64,000 bases of DNA from Streptomyces sp. SID13031 (GCF_010548305.1 NZ_JAAGLV010000001.1:496001-560000), one strand, 5' to 3'. Counted from the stretch's first letter, positions 7,605 through 19,132 are shown. Numbers and translations are program-made. The notes: generated by a model from the sequence alone, not told the origin.

Positions 7605-8123
7605 TCACTCGTTGGGGCGGGAGATGCCGAGGCCGCTGCGGGCTTCCCGGCCGTACTTTGCGACCTCGGTGGTCAGGTCGAGGCGGGAGACGCCGGACTT
7701 GTTCCGGTCCTCGTCGGTCAGTAGTCCGGACGGGATGAGCCAGACGATCTCGAACTCCAGGCCGTTGGGGTCCTTGCCGTAGAGGGACTTGGTGGTGCCG
7801 TGGTCGGACTGGCCGACCAGGGCGCCGGCGTCGGCGAGGGTTTTGGCCAGGTCCTGCAGGTCGCCGAGGGTGTCGACCTCCCAGGCCAGGTGGTAGAGGC
7901 CGACGGTTGATTGGCCGGCGCCCGACGGACCGGCCTCGGCGCCGATCTGGAACAGGCCGAGGTCGTGGTCGTTGGTCGATCCGGGCGCGCGCAGGAACGC
8001 GGCGCCCTGGTAGGCGTCGCCGCCCTCGATGTAGCCGAAGCCGAGGACGTCACGGTAGAAAGCGACGCTCTCGCTGACGTCGCGCACGTACAGGACCGCG
8101 TGGTTCAACCGGAAAATCGCCAT
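7605..8123 (-). CDS. VOC-family (glyoxalase/extradiol dioxygenase-like) protein
   Basis: 172 aa. A vicinal-oxygen-chelate fold: LNHAVLYVRDVSESVAFYRDVLGF is the first beta-alpha-beta module with a metal-type His8, GLYHLAWEVDTLGDL opens the second module with another His, and DPNGLEFEIVWL contains the closing Glu. Three potential metal ligands suggest an active metalloenzyme rather than a mere binding protein, similar to catechol 2,3-dioxygenase-like members. A perfect dyad lies 11 nt upstream of the start. Substrate cannot be told from the sequence. Confidence 0.8.
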   Translation of the reverse strand: MAIFRLNHAVLYVRDVSESVAFYRDVLGFGYIEGGDAYQGAAFLRAPGSTNDHDLGLFQIGAEAGPSGAGQSTVGLYHLAWEVDTLGDLQDLAKTLADAGALVGQSDHGTTKSLYGKDPNGLEFEIVWLIPSGLLTDEDRNKSGVSRLDLTTEVAKYGREARSGLGISRPNE

Positions 8124-8134
8124 GACCCGATGGT

Positions 8135-8150
8135 AGTTGAGAACTCAACT
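8135..8150. promoter_or_regulatory. MarR-type dyad immediately upstream of the VOC gene
   Basis: AGTTGAG-AA-CTCAACT, a perfect 7-bp inverted repeat with 2-nt spacer, centred 19 nt before the start codon of the VOC gene. It contains TTGA-N4-TCAA, the typical half-site arrangement of MarR-family operators. No MarR gene is nearby, so the cognate repressor would be elsewhere. Confidence 0.5.
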
Positions 8151-8185
8151 GGCAGGTAGCCCGGGCCTGACGACTGGCCTCGTAC

Positions 8186-8578
8186 TCAGTGGCGGGTTTT
8201 GGCCTTTGCTTCCTTGGCGGCCTTCACGCGCTCGTCCTCGGCCTGGACGTCGGCCTGGATCTCCCGCTCGCGCTGCAGCCAGTCGGGGTTCTCGGCGCGC
8301 AGTTCCTCGATCTGGTCGGTGGTCAGCGGCTCGGTGTACCCCGCGCGGGCCAGGCCGGAGATGGAGACGGCGAGGCGGGCGGCGACCACCGGGCGCGGGT
8401 GCGGGCCGGTGTTGCGCAGCTCGCGCAGCCACTCCGGCGGGTCGGTCTGCAGGGCGTGGAGCTCGTCGCGGGTGACGACGCCCTCCTGGAACTCCGCGGG
8501 CGTGGCTTCGAGGTACACACCAAGCTTCTTGGCCGCCGTTGCGGGCTTCATTGTCTGGCTGGTCTTCGGCGACGTCAT
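8186..8578 (-). CDS. DUF5997 family protein
   Basis: 130 aa. Recognised as DUF5997 by MKPATAAKKLGVYLEATPAE near the start, VTRDELHALQTDPPEWLRELR in the middle and the Lys/Ala/Glu-rich helical tail. The family is actinobacterial and typically sits head-to-head with a LysR substrate-binding-domain protein, exactly as here (starts 33 nt apart). The start at 8578 is the first Met; a second at MKPATAAKK, eight codons later, is also possible. Biochemical role unknown. Confidence 0.8.
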   Translation of the reverse strand: MTSPKTSQTMKPATAAKKLGVYLEATPAEFQEGVVTRDELHALQTDPPEWLRELRNTGPHPRPVVAARLAVSISGLARAGYTEPLTTDQIEELRAENPDWLQREREIQADVQAEDERVKAAKEAKAKTRH

Positions 8579-8599
8579 AGGGCCCAGGGTATCGAGAGA

Positions 8600-8605
8600 T
8601 AGCCT
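8600..8605 (+). promoter_or_regulatory. -10 box of a probable leaderless promoter
   Basis: TAGCCT followed by exactly six bases and then GTG at 8612. This spacing places the transcription start at the start codon. There is no ribosome site upstream of the GTG, which supports leaderless expression. Confidence 0.45.
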
Positions 8606-8611
8606 GACCTT

Positions 8612-9325
8612 GTGACTGCACCTTCTTTCCGGCTCGCGTACGTCCCCGGCGTCACACCGACCAAGTGGGTGCGGATCTGGAACGAGCGGCTGCCCAGGGT
8701 CCCGCTGGAGCTGCTCGGGACCCCCGCTGCGGAGGCGCCGGACCTCGTCCGGGCGGGTGGCGCCGAGGCTGCATTGCTGCGAGTGCCGTTCGACCGGACC
8801 GGCCTGAATGCGATCCCGCTCTACACCGAGACGACGGTGGTCGTCGTACCGAAGGACCATCTCGTCACGGCGGCCGAAGAGGTCACCGCGGCCGACCTCG
8901 CCGACGATGTCGTACTACGCCCGCTGGACGACACGCTCGACTGGGAACAGTTGCCTGGTCACCCTTTCGCCGAGCGCCCGGAGACGACAGCGCTGGCCAT
9001 CGAGCTGGTCGCGGCCGGGGTGGGGCTGCTGGTGGTACCGCAGTCGTTGGCGCGGTTGCATCACCGCAAGGACCTCACCTACCGGCCGATCACGGACGCG
9101 CCTGAGTCGGAGGTCGTACTGAGCTGGCCGGAAGGTGAGCCGTCCGAGCTGATGGAGCAATTCATCGGCATCGTCCGCGGCCGGACCGTCAACAGCTCCC
9201 GTCAACCGGTCGCCGCGCCCAAGGTGAAGGCCACTGACAAGGCCAAGGCGAAGGCCAAAGCGAAGAAATCCGCACCAGCGGCCAAGACTCCCCAGCGTCC
9301 TCAGCGAGGGAATCGCCGCCGCTGA
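8612..9325 (+). CDS. LysR substrate-binding-domain protein lacking the HTH
   Basis: 237 aa. Residues about 5-190 match the periplasmic-binding-protein-like effector domain of LysR regulators (FRLAYVPGVTPTKWVRIWNERLP, then GVGLLVVPQSLARLHH near the end), but the N-terminal winged HTH is absent; the frame has no room for it. The C-terminus is a 40-residue basic tail of repeated Lys-Ala (KAKAKAKAKK) resembling histone H1/HupB tails, which could provide non-specific nucleic-acid binding. Divergent from DUF5997, a conserved pairing in actinobacteria. Probably a sensor or partner for DUF5997 rather than a classical activator; inference. Confidence 0.75.
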   Translation: MTAPSFRLAYVPGVTPTKWVRIWNERLPRVPLELLGTPAAEAPDLVRAGGAEAALLRVPFDRTGLNAIPLYTETTVVVVPKDHLVTAAEEVTAADLADDVVLRPLDDTLDWEQLPGHPFAERPETTALAIELVAAGVGLLVVPQSLARLHHRKDLTYRPITDAPESEVVLSWPEGEPSELMEQFIGIVRGRTVNSSRQPVAAPKVKATDKAKAKAKAKKSAPAAKTPQRPQRGNRRR

Positions 9326-9342
9326 CTCACTGCTTCGGCAGC

Positions 9343-9376
9343 TAATCTTGACTCATTCCAGAAAAGGGGGAAGACT
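9343..9376 (+). promoter_or_regulatory. furA promoter and likely FurA operator
   Basis: TTGACT (9348-9353) and AAGACT (9371-9376) are spaced 17 nt, and the GTG of furA begins 7 nt after the -10, so the message is probably leaderless. The AT-rich run TAATCTTGACTCATTCCAG over the -35 resembles the region bound by FurA upstream of mycobacterial furA-katG, as I remember it, suggesting autoregulation by peroxide or iron. Confidence 0.55.
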
Positions 9377-9383
9377 CTGGAAG

Positions 9384-12054
<2,671 letters not shown>

Positions 12055-12067
12055 TTCAGTGTCACAG

Positions 12068-12099
12068 GAACAGCCCGGGCCGGACGGCCCGGGCTGTTC
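12068..12099 (+). terminator. katG terminator hairpin
   Basis: 14-bp perfect stem starting GAACAGCCCGGGCC with loop GGAC, 13 nt after the katG stop. T-rich sequence after it is minimal. It separates furA-katG from the carboxylase gene. Confidence 0.85.
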
Positions 12100-12188
12100 T
12101 GCTGAGTTCAGGCCCCGACTCGACGGTAGGGGTCGAAGCCTGGGAATGTGTGCGGTGACAGGTTTCCCGAGGACAGGAGTACTGCCCG

Positions 12189-15100
12189 GTGTTCAGCCGC
12201 ATCGCCATCGTCAACCGGGGAGAAGCCGCCATGCGGCTGATCAATGCGGTCCGCGAGCTCAACGCCGAGACCGGGAGCCACGTCGAGACGGTGGCGTTGT
12301 ACACCGATGCCGAGCGCGCGGCGACCTTCGTGCGCGAGGCCGATCTGAGCTATCCGCTCGGCCCGGCCGCCGACCGGCCGTACCTGGATCACGCCAAGCT
12401 GGAGAAGGCGCTGGTCGAGACCGGGGCGGATGCCGCCTGGGTCGGCTGGGGCTTCGTCGCCGAGGACCCGGCGTTCGCGGAGCTGTGCGCGCGGATCGGG
12501 GTCACGTTCATCGGGCCGAGCCCGGAGGCGATGCGCAAACTCGGTGACAAGATCGGCTCGAAGCTGATCGCCGAGGAGGTCGGCGTGCCGGTCGCGCCGT
12601 GGAGCCGGGGCGCGGTCGAGACCCTCGACGCCGCCCTGGAGTCGGCTCGCAGCATCGGCTATCCGGTCATGCTCAAGGCGACCGCCGGTGGTGGTGGCCG
12701 CGGTATCCGGGTGATCCGCGACGACGACGACATGCGCGAGGGCTACCAGCGGACCAGCGACGAGGCCGCCCGGGCGTTCGGCAGCGGCATCGTGTTCCTC
12801 GAGAGCCTGGTGACCGGCGCGAGGCACGTCGAAGTACAGGTCATCGCGGATGGCCAGGGGACCGCGTGGGCGCTGGGTGTGCGCGACTGCTCGGTCCAGC
12901 GGCGCAACCAGAAGGTGATCGAGGAGTCGGCGTCGCCGGTGCTCACACCGGATCAGAACACCGAGCTCAAGGAGTCGGCCGAGCGCCTGGCGCTCGCAGT
13001 CGGGTACAGCGGCGCCGGCACGGTCGAGTTCCTGTACCACCCCGGCGACAAGCTGTTCGCCTTCCTGGAGGTCAACACCCGGCTGCAGGTCGAGCACTCG
13101 ATTACCGAGCTGACCACCGAGGTCGACCTGGTCAAGGCCCAGTTGCACGTCGCTTCGGGCGGCCGGCTGGAGGGCACGCAGCCGGCCGAGCACGGGCACG
13201 CGATCGAGGCGCGGCTGAACGCCGAGGACCCGGATCGCGACTTCGCGCCGTCGCCGGGCCGGATCGCCCGGTTGCGGCTGCCGTCGGGCCCGGGCATCCG
13301 GGTCGACACCGGCGTCAGCGAGGGCGACGAGATCCCGGCCGACTTCGACTCGATGATCGCCAAGATCATCGCCTACGGCCGGACCCGCGACGAGGCGCTC
13401 GGCCGGTTGCGCCGTGCGATGGGCGACACGACCGTGGTGCTCGAGGGCGGCGCGACCAACAAGAGCTTCGTCCTCGAGCTGCTCGACCAGCCCGAGGTGA
13501 TCGACGGCAGCGCCGACACCGGCTGGATCGACCGGGTCCGTGGCGAAGGACGGCTGGTCTCGAGCCGGCACTCCGGCGTCGCGCTGATCGCCGCCGCGAT
13601 CGAGGCCTACGAAGAGGCTGAGCGAGTCGAGCGGCAACGGCTGCTCGAGACCGCTCGCGGCGGTCGCCCGCAAGTGCAGCACGAGGTGGGTCGTGCGATC
13701 GCGCTCAAGTTGCGTGGAGCGGCGTACAAGGTCTCTGTCGCGCGGATCGGTCCGCACCGGTATCGCGCGGGCGTCGGGTCCGGCGACGAGTTGCAGTATC
13801 TCGATGTCGAGCTGGACCGGCTGGACGCGTACGACGCTCGGCTGGTCGTCGCCGGGCGCCGTTTCCGGTTGATCACCGCGACGCATGGGCCCGTGCACCT
13901 GGTCGAGGTCGACGGGGTCACGCACCGGGTCAGCCGCGATGAGGGCGGCGTCATGCGCGCACCCGCACCGGCTCTGGTGGTCGCGACTCCGGTCGCGGCC
14001 GGCGCCGAGGTCGAGGCGGGCGCTCCGGTGCTGGTGCTGGAGAGCATGAAGATGGAGACGGTGCTCTACGCGCCGTTCAAGGCGATCGTGCGCGAGATCC
14101 CGGTGTCGGCCGGCAGCCAGGTCGAGACCGGTACGCCGCTGGTCCGGCTGGAGCTGGTCGGTGGCGCCGATGCGAAGGTCGAGACGGCCGAGGGCGCCGA
14201 TCTGGAGCTGCCCGAGCCGCAGACCCGGCCGACCGCGGCCGAGCGGGCCACCCGTGGCCTGGACGATCTGCGCAGCATGCTGCTCGGCTTCGACATCGAC
14301 CCGCGCGACGAGGGCCGGACCCTCACGGAGTACCTGGAGGCCCGTGCGGAGCTCACCGAGCCGCCGGTCGCCGCCGAGATCGAGGTACTGCGGCTGTTCG
14401 CGGACTTCGCCGAGCTGAGCCGCAACCGGCCCGTCGGCGAGGACCTGAACACCGAGCTCCGGGTGCACAGCCCGAAGGAGCACTTCCACACGTACCTGCA
14501 GACGCTGGACACCGAGCGGGCCGGGCTGTCGTCCGAGTTCGTCGACCGGCTCGCGCGGGTGCTCTGCCACTACGGCGTCAAGGACCTGGACCGCAGCGAG
14601 GAACTGACCGACGCGGTCTTCCGGATCTTCCTGGCCCAGCAGCGCACGTCTCCCGACGTACTGCTGGTGACGGCGTTGTTGCAGCAGTGGCTCGCCGCGC
14701 CGCTGCCCGAGGCACCGCTGGACGCCGAGGCCAACGCGCTGCTCGACCACCTGGTGCTCGCCACCCAGCTGCGTTTCCCGGTCATCGGTGACCTGGCTCG
14801 CAGCGTGCGGTTCCGCTGGTTCGACCAGCCGCTGGTCGACGCGGCGCGCGCTGAGGTGCTGTCGGTCGTCGGCGACGAGCTGGCGGCGCTCGCCCTGGAC
14901 CCGGCGGCGTCCGACTACGCGGAACGCATCGAGGCGTTGGCGACGATCCCCGAACAGATCGTCATGTTCCTCGCCAAGCGGCTCACCAATGGGGCCAACG
15001 GCAACGAACCGATGCTGGAAGTGCTGGTGCGCCGGCACTACCTCGAGCACGAGTTGCACGACCTGCGCAACGCCAGTGTCAACGGTCGCGCCTTCACCAC

Positions 15101-17678
15101 GGCCGACTACACGCTGGACGAGCGGCCCACGCACCTGGTCAGCACGGTCGGCACCGTCGCCGAGCTGGCCGATGTCGAGAGCGGGCTGGTGCACGACCTG
15201 ACCGCGGAGATCGCCATCCGTCCGGCCGGGCACGAGGCGGTCGCCGACCTGTACCTGTCCTGGCCCGAGACGCCCGTGAACCAGCAGGAGGCGTCCGACC
15301 GGCTGCGCGAGATCGTCGCGGGCCTGCCGTTCACCCAGCAGGTGCGCCGGGTCGCGATCGCGGTGGCGCCGGGTGGTGGCCGTGAGGTCTGGTACTTCAC
15401 CTACCGCCCGTCCCCGGACGGAATCGTCGAGGACGACAACGTCCGTGGCGTGCACCCGATGGTCGGCCGCCGGCTCAACCTGTGGCGGCTGCGCGACTTC
15501 CGGATCACCCGGCTGGAAGCGCCTGAGGACGTGCTGCTCTACCACTGTGTTGCCCGGGACAACGAAACCGACGAGCGGCTGGTGGCGCTGGCGCAGGTTC
15601 GCCAGTTCGCCGTGGTCCGCGACGAGTCCGGCAAGGTCACCTCGCTACCGCACGTCGAGCGAGCGATCGCGAACTGCCTCGAAGGCATCCGCCGGGCCCG
15701 TACTGCGCGCGGCGCGGCCGGCGCCCGCCTGGAGATGAACCACGTCTGGGTCACCGTCTGGCCGGTCATCGACGGCCAGGTCCCCGAGCTCACGGCGCTG
15801 CAGCGCAACATCGCGCCGCTGACGTCGGGCGCGGGCATCGAGGAGGTCGTCGTCACCGGTCGCGTGATCGGCTCTGGGGGCGGGGCGCCGTTCCCGGTGG
15901 TCGGCCGGTTCTATTACAAGCCCGGTGCAGGTGTCGTGGTGGCCGTCGAGCGGCCTGCCACCGAGCCGCTCAAGCCGCTGGACGGCTACGCCCAGAAGGT
16001 GCAGCGGGCCCGTCGCCGCAACACCGTCTACCCGTACGAGGTGGCCGGCATGGTCGTCGGCGCGGGCGGCACGTTCGTCGAGCACGACCTGGACGACTCG
16101 GGCGCGCTGGTACCGGTCCAACGGCCACGTGGTCTGAACAAGGCCGGCCTGATCGTGGGTGTGGTCAGTACTCCGACCCGCCGGCAGCCCGAAGGTGTCA
16201 CCCGGGTGGTCCTGAGTGGCGACCCGACCAAGGCGCTCGGTGCGGTCGCCGAGGCGGAGTGCGCGCGGATCATCGGCGCGCTCGACCTGGCCGAGAAGCT
16301 GGGCGCCCCGGTCGAGTGGTTCGCGGTCTCGGCCGGCGCCCGGATCTCGATGGACTCCGGTACCGAGAACATGGACTGGGTCGCGAAGGCGCTGAAGCGG
16401 ATCGTCGAGTTCACCCAGGCCGGTGGCGAGATCAATGTGGTTGTCGCGGGCATCAATGTCGGCGCGCAGCCGTACTGGAACGCCGAAGCCACCATGCTGA
16501 TGCACACCAAGGGCATCCTGGTGATGACGCCGGACAGCGCGATGGTGCTGACCGGCAAGCAGACGCTGGACTTCGCCGGTGGCGTCTCGGCCGAGGACAA
16601 CTACGGCATCGGCGGCTACGACCGGGTGATGGGCCCGAACGGGCAGGCGCAGTACTGGGCCCCCGATCTGGCCGGCGCGCGGGACATCCTGATGGCGCAC
16701 TACGACTACACGTACGTCGTACCGGGGGAGAGCGGGCCGCGGCGCGCGCCGAGCTCCGACCCGCACGAGCGCGATGTCACGTCGTTCCCGCACGACCCGG
16801 TCGACGGTGGGTTCAGCACCGTCGGCGAGATCTTCTCGGACGCGACCAACCCGGACCGGAAGAAGGCGTTCGACATCCGCACGCTGATGCGCGCGGTGGC
16901 CGACCAGGACCACCCGATGCTGGAGCGCTGGGCGGGGATGGCCGACGCCGAGACCGCCGTCGTCGTGGACACCCGGCTCGGTGGGATCTCGGTCTGCCTG
17001 CTCGGGATCGAGTCCAAGCCGGTCGCCCGGCGCGGCTTCCCGCCCACTGACGGGCCGGACACCTACAACGGCGGAACGCTGTTCCCGCGGTCGTCGAAGA
17101 AGGCGGCCCGGGCGATCAACGTTGCCAGCAGCAACCGTCCGTTGGTGGTGCTGGCGAACCTGTCCGGGTTCGACGGGTCGCCGGAGTCGATGCGCAACCT
17201 GCAGCTCGAGTACGGCGCCGAGATCGGCCGGGCGATCGTGAACTTCCAGGGCCCGATCGTGTTCTGCGTCGTCTCCCGGTACCACGGTGGCGCCTTCGTG
17301 GTGTTCTCCAAGACGCTCAACCCGGCGATGAAGGTGCTCGCCATCGAGGGCTCGTTCGCCTCGGTGATCGGCGGCGCGCCGGCGGCCGCGGTGGTGTTCT
17401 CCGGCGAGGTGAACAACCGCACGTCGGCCGACCCGCGGGTGACCGAGGTATCGGACCGCCTGACCGAGTCCGAGGGCGCCGAGCGGGCAGCGCTGACCAA
17501 CGAGCTGGCCGAGATCCGCTCGACGGTCCGCGCGGAGAAGCTGGGCGAGGTAGCAGCCGAGTTCGACCGAGTCCACAGCATCCACCGAGCCGTAGCCGTC
17601 GGCTCGGTCGACGCCGTCATCCGCCCCGAAGAACTCCGCCCGCAACTCATCGCAGCCCTCGAGTCCGGCCTGTCCTGA
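12189..17678 (+). CDS. Single-chain multidomain acyl-CoA carboxylase (BC-BCCP-CT)
   Basis: 1829 aa. Residues 1-450 are biotin carboxylase (IAIVNRGEAAMRLI, ATP-grasp loop TAGGGGRGIRV, EVNTRLQVEHS). The biotin carrier has the biotinylation motif ESMKMET with Lys at about 620. A ~600-residue linker follows, and the carboxyltransferase N and C subdomains fill about 1200-1829 (MVVGAGGTFVEHDL, NYGIGGYDRVMGPNGQAQYW, VVFSKTLNPAMKVLAIEGSFA). Most bacteria split these activities; the eukaryotic-ACC-like single chain is known from the long-chain acyl-CoA carboxylases of mycobacteria and relatives. It would carboxylate acetyl- to long-chain acyl-CoA, feeding lipid synthesis. GTG start with AGGACAGGAG upstream. 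The desaturase pair is 1.5 kb away. Confidence 0.92.
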   Translation: MFSRIAIVNRGEAAMRLINAVRELNAETGSHVETVALYTDAERAATFVREADLSYPLGPAADRPYLDHAKLEKALVETGADAAWVGWGFVAEDPAFAELCARIGVTFIGPSPEAMRKLGDKIGSKLIAEEVGVPVAPWSRGAVETLDAALESARSIGYPVMLKATAGGGGRGIRVIRDDDDMREGYQRTSDEAARAFGSGIVFLESLVTGARHVEVQVIADGQGTAWALGVRDCSVQRRNQKVIEESASPVLTPDQNTELKESAERLALAVGYSGAGTVEFLYHPGDKLFAFLEVNTRLQVEHSITELTTEVDLVKAQLHVASGGRLEGTQPAEHGHAIEARLNAEDPDRDFAPSPGRIARLRLPSGPGIRVDTGVSEGDEIPADFDSMIAKIIAYGRTRDEALGRLRRAMGDTTVVLEGGATNKSFVLELLDQPEVIDGSADTGWIDRVRGEGRLVSSRHSGVALIAAAIEAYEEAERVERQRLLETARGGRPQVQHEVGRAIALKLRGAAYKVSVARIGPHRYRAGVGSGDELQYLDVELDRLDAYDARLVVAGRRFRLITATHGPVHLVEVDGVTHRVSRDEGGVMRAPAPALVVATPVAAGAEVEAGAPVLVLESMKMETVLYAPFKAIVREIPVSAGSQVETGTPLVRLELVGGADAKVETAEGADLELPEPQTRPTAAERATRGLDDLRSMLLGFDIDPRDEGRTLTEYLEARAELTEPPVAAEIEVLRLFADFAELSRNRPVGEDLNTELRVHSPKEHFHTYLQTLDTERAGLSSEFVDRLARVLCHYGVKDLDRSEELTDAVFRIFLAQQRTSPDVLLVTALLQQWLAAPLPEAPLDAEANALLDHLVLATQLRFPVIGDLARSVRFRWFDQPLVDAARAEVLSVVGDELAALALDPAASDYAERIEALATIPEQIVMFLAKRLTNGANGNEPMLEVLVRRHYLEHELHDLRNASVNGRAFTTADYTLDERPTHLVSTVGTVAELADVESGLVHDLTAEIAIRPAGHEAVADLYLSWPETPVNQQEASDRLREIVAGLPFTQQVRRVAIAVAPGGGREVWYFTYRPSPDGIVEDDNVRGVHPMVGRRLNLWRLRDFRITRLEAPEDVLLYHCVARDNETDERLVALAQVRQFAVVRDESGKVTSLPHVERAIANCLEGIRRARTARGAAGARLEMNHVWVTVWPVIDGQVPELTALQRNIAPLTSGAGIEEVVVTGRVIGSGGGAPFPVVGRFYYKPGAGVVVAVERPATEPLKPLDGYAQKVQRARRRNTVYPYEVAGMVVGAGGTFVEHDLDDSGALVPVQRPRGLNKAGLIVGVVSTPTRRQPEGVTRVVLSGDPTKALGAVAEAECARIIGALDLAEKLGAPVEWFAVSAGARISMDSGTENMDWVAKALKRIVEFTQAGGEINVVVAGINVGAQPYWNAEATMLMHTKGILVMTPDSAMVLTGKQTLDFAGGVSAEDNYGIGGYDRVMGPNGQAQYWAPDLAGARDILMAHYDYTYVVPGESGPRRAPSSDPHERDVTSFPHDPVDGGFSTVGEIFSDATNPDRKKAFDIRTLMRAVADQDHPMLERWAGMADAETAVVVDTRLGGISVCLLGIESKPVARRGFPPTDGPDTYNGGTLFPRSSKKAARAINVASSNRPLVVLANLSGFDGSPESMRNLQLEYGAEIGRAIVNFQGPIVFCVVSRYHGGAFVVFSKTLNPAMKVLAIEGSFASVIGGAPAAAVVFSGEVNNRTSADPRVTEVSDRLTESEGAERAALTNELAEIRSTVRAEKLGEVAAEFDRVHSIHRAVAVGSVDAVIRPEELRPQLIAALESGLS

Positions 17679-17686
17679 CCCCGCGC

Positions 17687-17775
17687 CGTCTCAGGGGTTA
17701 ACCCCTGAGACGGTGGGTTACCCCGCCAGGTTCTCAGCGGGCAACCCACCGGTTGCGGGGTTAACCCCTCAGACG
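17687..17775. repeat. Cluster of palindromes and two direct repeats between convergent genes
   Basis: 17687-17712 is a perfect 26-bp palindrome centred on GGGGTTAACCCC. GGGGTTAACCCCTGAGACG at its right half (17694-17712) recurs as GGGGTTAACCCCTCAGACG at 17757-17775, overlapping the pucR stop. Between them CGGTGGGTT (17711-17719) pairs with AACCCACCG (17743-17751), with further CCCGC/GCGGG pairing inside. The array lies between the convergent carboxylase and pucR genes and could act as a bidirectional terminator; the repeated module suggests more than a simple terminator. Confidence 0.7.
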
Positions 17776-19046
17776 TCGGCAGGCGCAGTGGCTGTCGGGC
17801 GGGGTGGGGTGGCTAGGGCGATTGTTAGGGATAGGACTGTGTTGGGGTCGTCTAGGCGAGCTCCGTAGAGGTCTCGGATTTGGCCCATGCGGTAGCGGAC
17901 TGTTTGGGGGTGGACGTGGAGGGCTGCGGCTACCTCGTCGCGGCGGCCTAGGTGGAGGAGCCATTCGCGGAGGGTTTCGGCCAGGCGCTCGGCGGTGGCT
18001 GGGCGGAGGGCGGCGAAGGGGGCGAGTACTTGGCGTCGGAGGTCGTCCAGGGCGTCGGAGTCGGAGGTCACCACGAAGGTGGTCAGGTGGCGCTCGGTGT
18101 CGACCGGGGCGTTGGGCTCGGCGGTCAGACCGAGGTTCCGTGCCCGGAGGGCCCGCTGGTACGACGTACGCACGGTCGCCCACGGTTGGGGCGGGCCGAC
18201 CCAAGCCTGGTAGCCGCGCAGGTTCCTCAGCAGGGCCGCGCGCGCTGAGCCGTCGGCGTCGGGCACCAGCAGCACGGCCACCTCGGCTGCGTCCTCACCG
18301 AGGGGTTCGCCCGAGTCGCCGGGCTCGGCGAGGTCTTGGAGGTCGGCTTCAGGGCGCAGTGTCCGAGGGTCCAGGGCGCCCAGCATGCTCCGGACGTGGG
18401 CGCTCGGCAGGAGCACCGCCGTCAAAGTGCGGGGCGGCTCCCAATCGGCTCGCTCCGCCCGGGCGGTCAGCTGTTCGGCCGGGTCTCCGTGCAGGAGGCC
18501 GAGTCCCAGCTCCTGGAGATAGCGCTCTCTGACCCGACCGGTGGTCGCCAGTTCGTCGGTATGACCGGAGACGCTGGCCGCGGACAGCTCGTCGATGTAG
18601 GCGAAGACCAGCTCGGCGAACCTGGCCAGCGTGTCGGCCGAGAGGCCGGCCTCGACCGCCGTGCGGGACAGCTCACGCCAGGACACCCGCGCGCCCACCC
18701 GGTAGGCCGCGAGTAGCGCGTCCATCGTCCGGCCGCTGCGCGCCTCACCGCGGCCCAGGACGTACGCGCCTTCCAGAGCGGGAGCGAGCGGAGTACCGGG
18801 GTCGCCGCTGCTCGCCAGCCGGAGGAACCCGCCGAGGGCGAGCTGGACCGCCCCCGCGATCTTGGGACCCATCGGACCCGCGAGAGCATTGGTGTAGGCG
18901 GGCACTTCGACGATGATCGCGGTCACGGTCAGCCCGGCGATCTCCGGCAGGCGGGAGCGCAACAGCTCGACCGCGGGGTCGCCCAGCTCGAGCTCGGCCG
19001 CTCCGCGGGCTGTCCGGCTCGCGTGCTGAGCGGGGTCATCGGGCAT
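17769..19046 (-). CDS. PucR-family transcriptional regulator
   Basis: 425 aa. C-terminal PucR-type HTH: FAALRPATAERLAETLREWLLHLGRRDEV... with AAALHVHPQTVRYRMGQIRDL as the recognition helix, preceded by a GGDEF-like/CdaR sensor region (PWATVRTSYQRALRARNLGL). The N-terminal 170 residues are an alpha-helical RsbRD-like sensing domain. Start at 19046 is fixed by GGAGGG 8 nt upstream. Divergent from the ferredoxin reductase-desaturase pair and so likely its regulator. The ribosome site lies inside an inverted repeat. Ligand unknown; fatty-acid or membrane-fluidity signals are a guess. Confidence 0.85.
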   Translation of the reverse strand: MPDDPAQHASRTARGAAELELGDPAVELLRSRLPEIAGLTVTAIIVEVPAYTNALAGPMGPKIAGAVQLALGGFLRLASSGDPGTPLAPALEGAYVLGRGEARSGRTMDALLAAYRVGARVSWRELSRTAVEAGLSADTLARFAELVFAYIDELSAASVSGHTDELATTGRVRERYLQELGLGLLHGDPAEQLTARAERADWEPPRTLTAVLLPSAHVRSMLGALDPRTLRPEADLQDLAEPGDSGEPLGEDAAEVAVLLVPDADGSARAALLRNLRGYQAWVGPPQPWATVRTSYQRALRARNLGLTAEPNAPVDTERHLTTFVVTSDSDALDDLRRQVLAPFAALRPATAERLAETLREWLLHLGRRDEVAAALHVHPQTVRYRMGQIRDLYGARLDDPNTVLSLTIALATPPRPTATAPADV

Positions 19047-19049
19047 TTT

Positions 19050-19066
19050 TTGTTCCCTCCGAACAA
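19050..19066. promoter_or_regulatory. Inverted repeat enclosing the pucR ribosome-binding site
   Basis: TTGTTC-CCTCC-GAACAA: perfect 6-bp arms with a 5-nt centre. On the pucR strand the centre is GGAGG, the ribosome site of pucR. A further GGAACA half-site is at 19073-19078. It may be a PucR operator in the shared intergenic region or a hairpin that presents or hides the ribosome site. Confidence 0.5.
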
Positions 19067-19132
19067 GATCGCGGAACAGATTCACCGCTGACGGTCATGA
19101 AACTACACCTCGCGTCGAGGATGCTGGATCAT

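Noticed and set aside
7430..7738. Open frames on + around 7430-7738
   Set aside because: Overlap the VOC gene antisense, rich in Arg/Trp/Gly, and no ribosome site.
12108..15545. 1145-codon open frame antisense to the carboxylase
   Set aside because: Third-position GC bias keeps the antisense frame open; sequence is Arg/Asp/Gln-rich low-complexity with no domain, and the sense strand encodes a complete enzyme.
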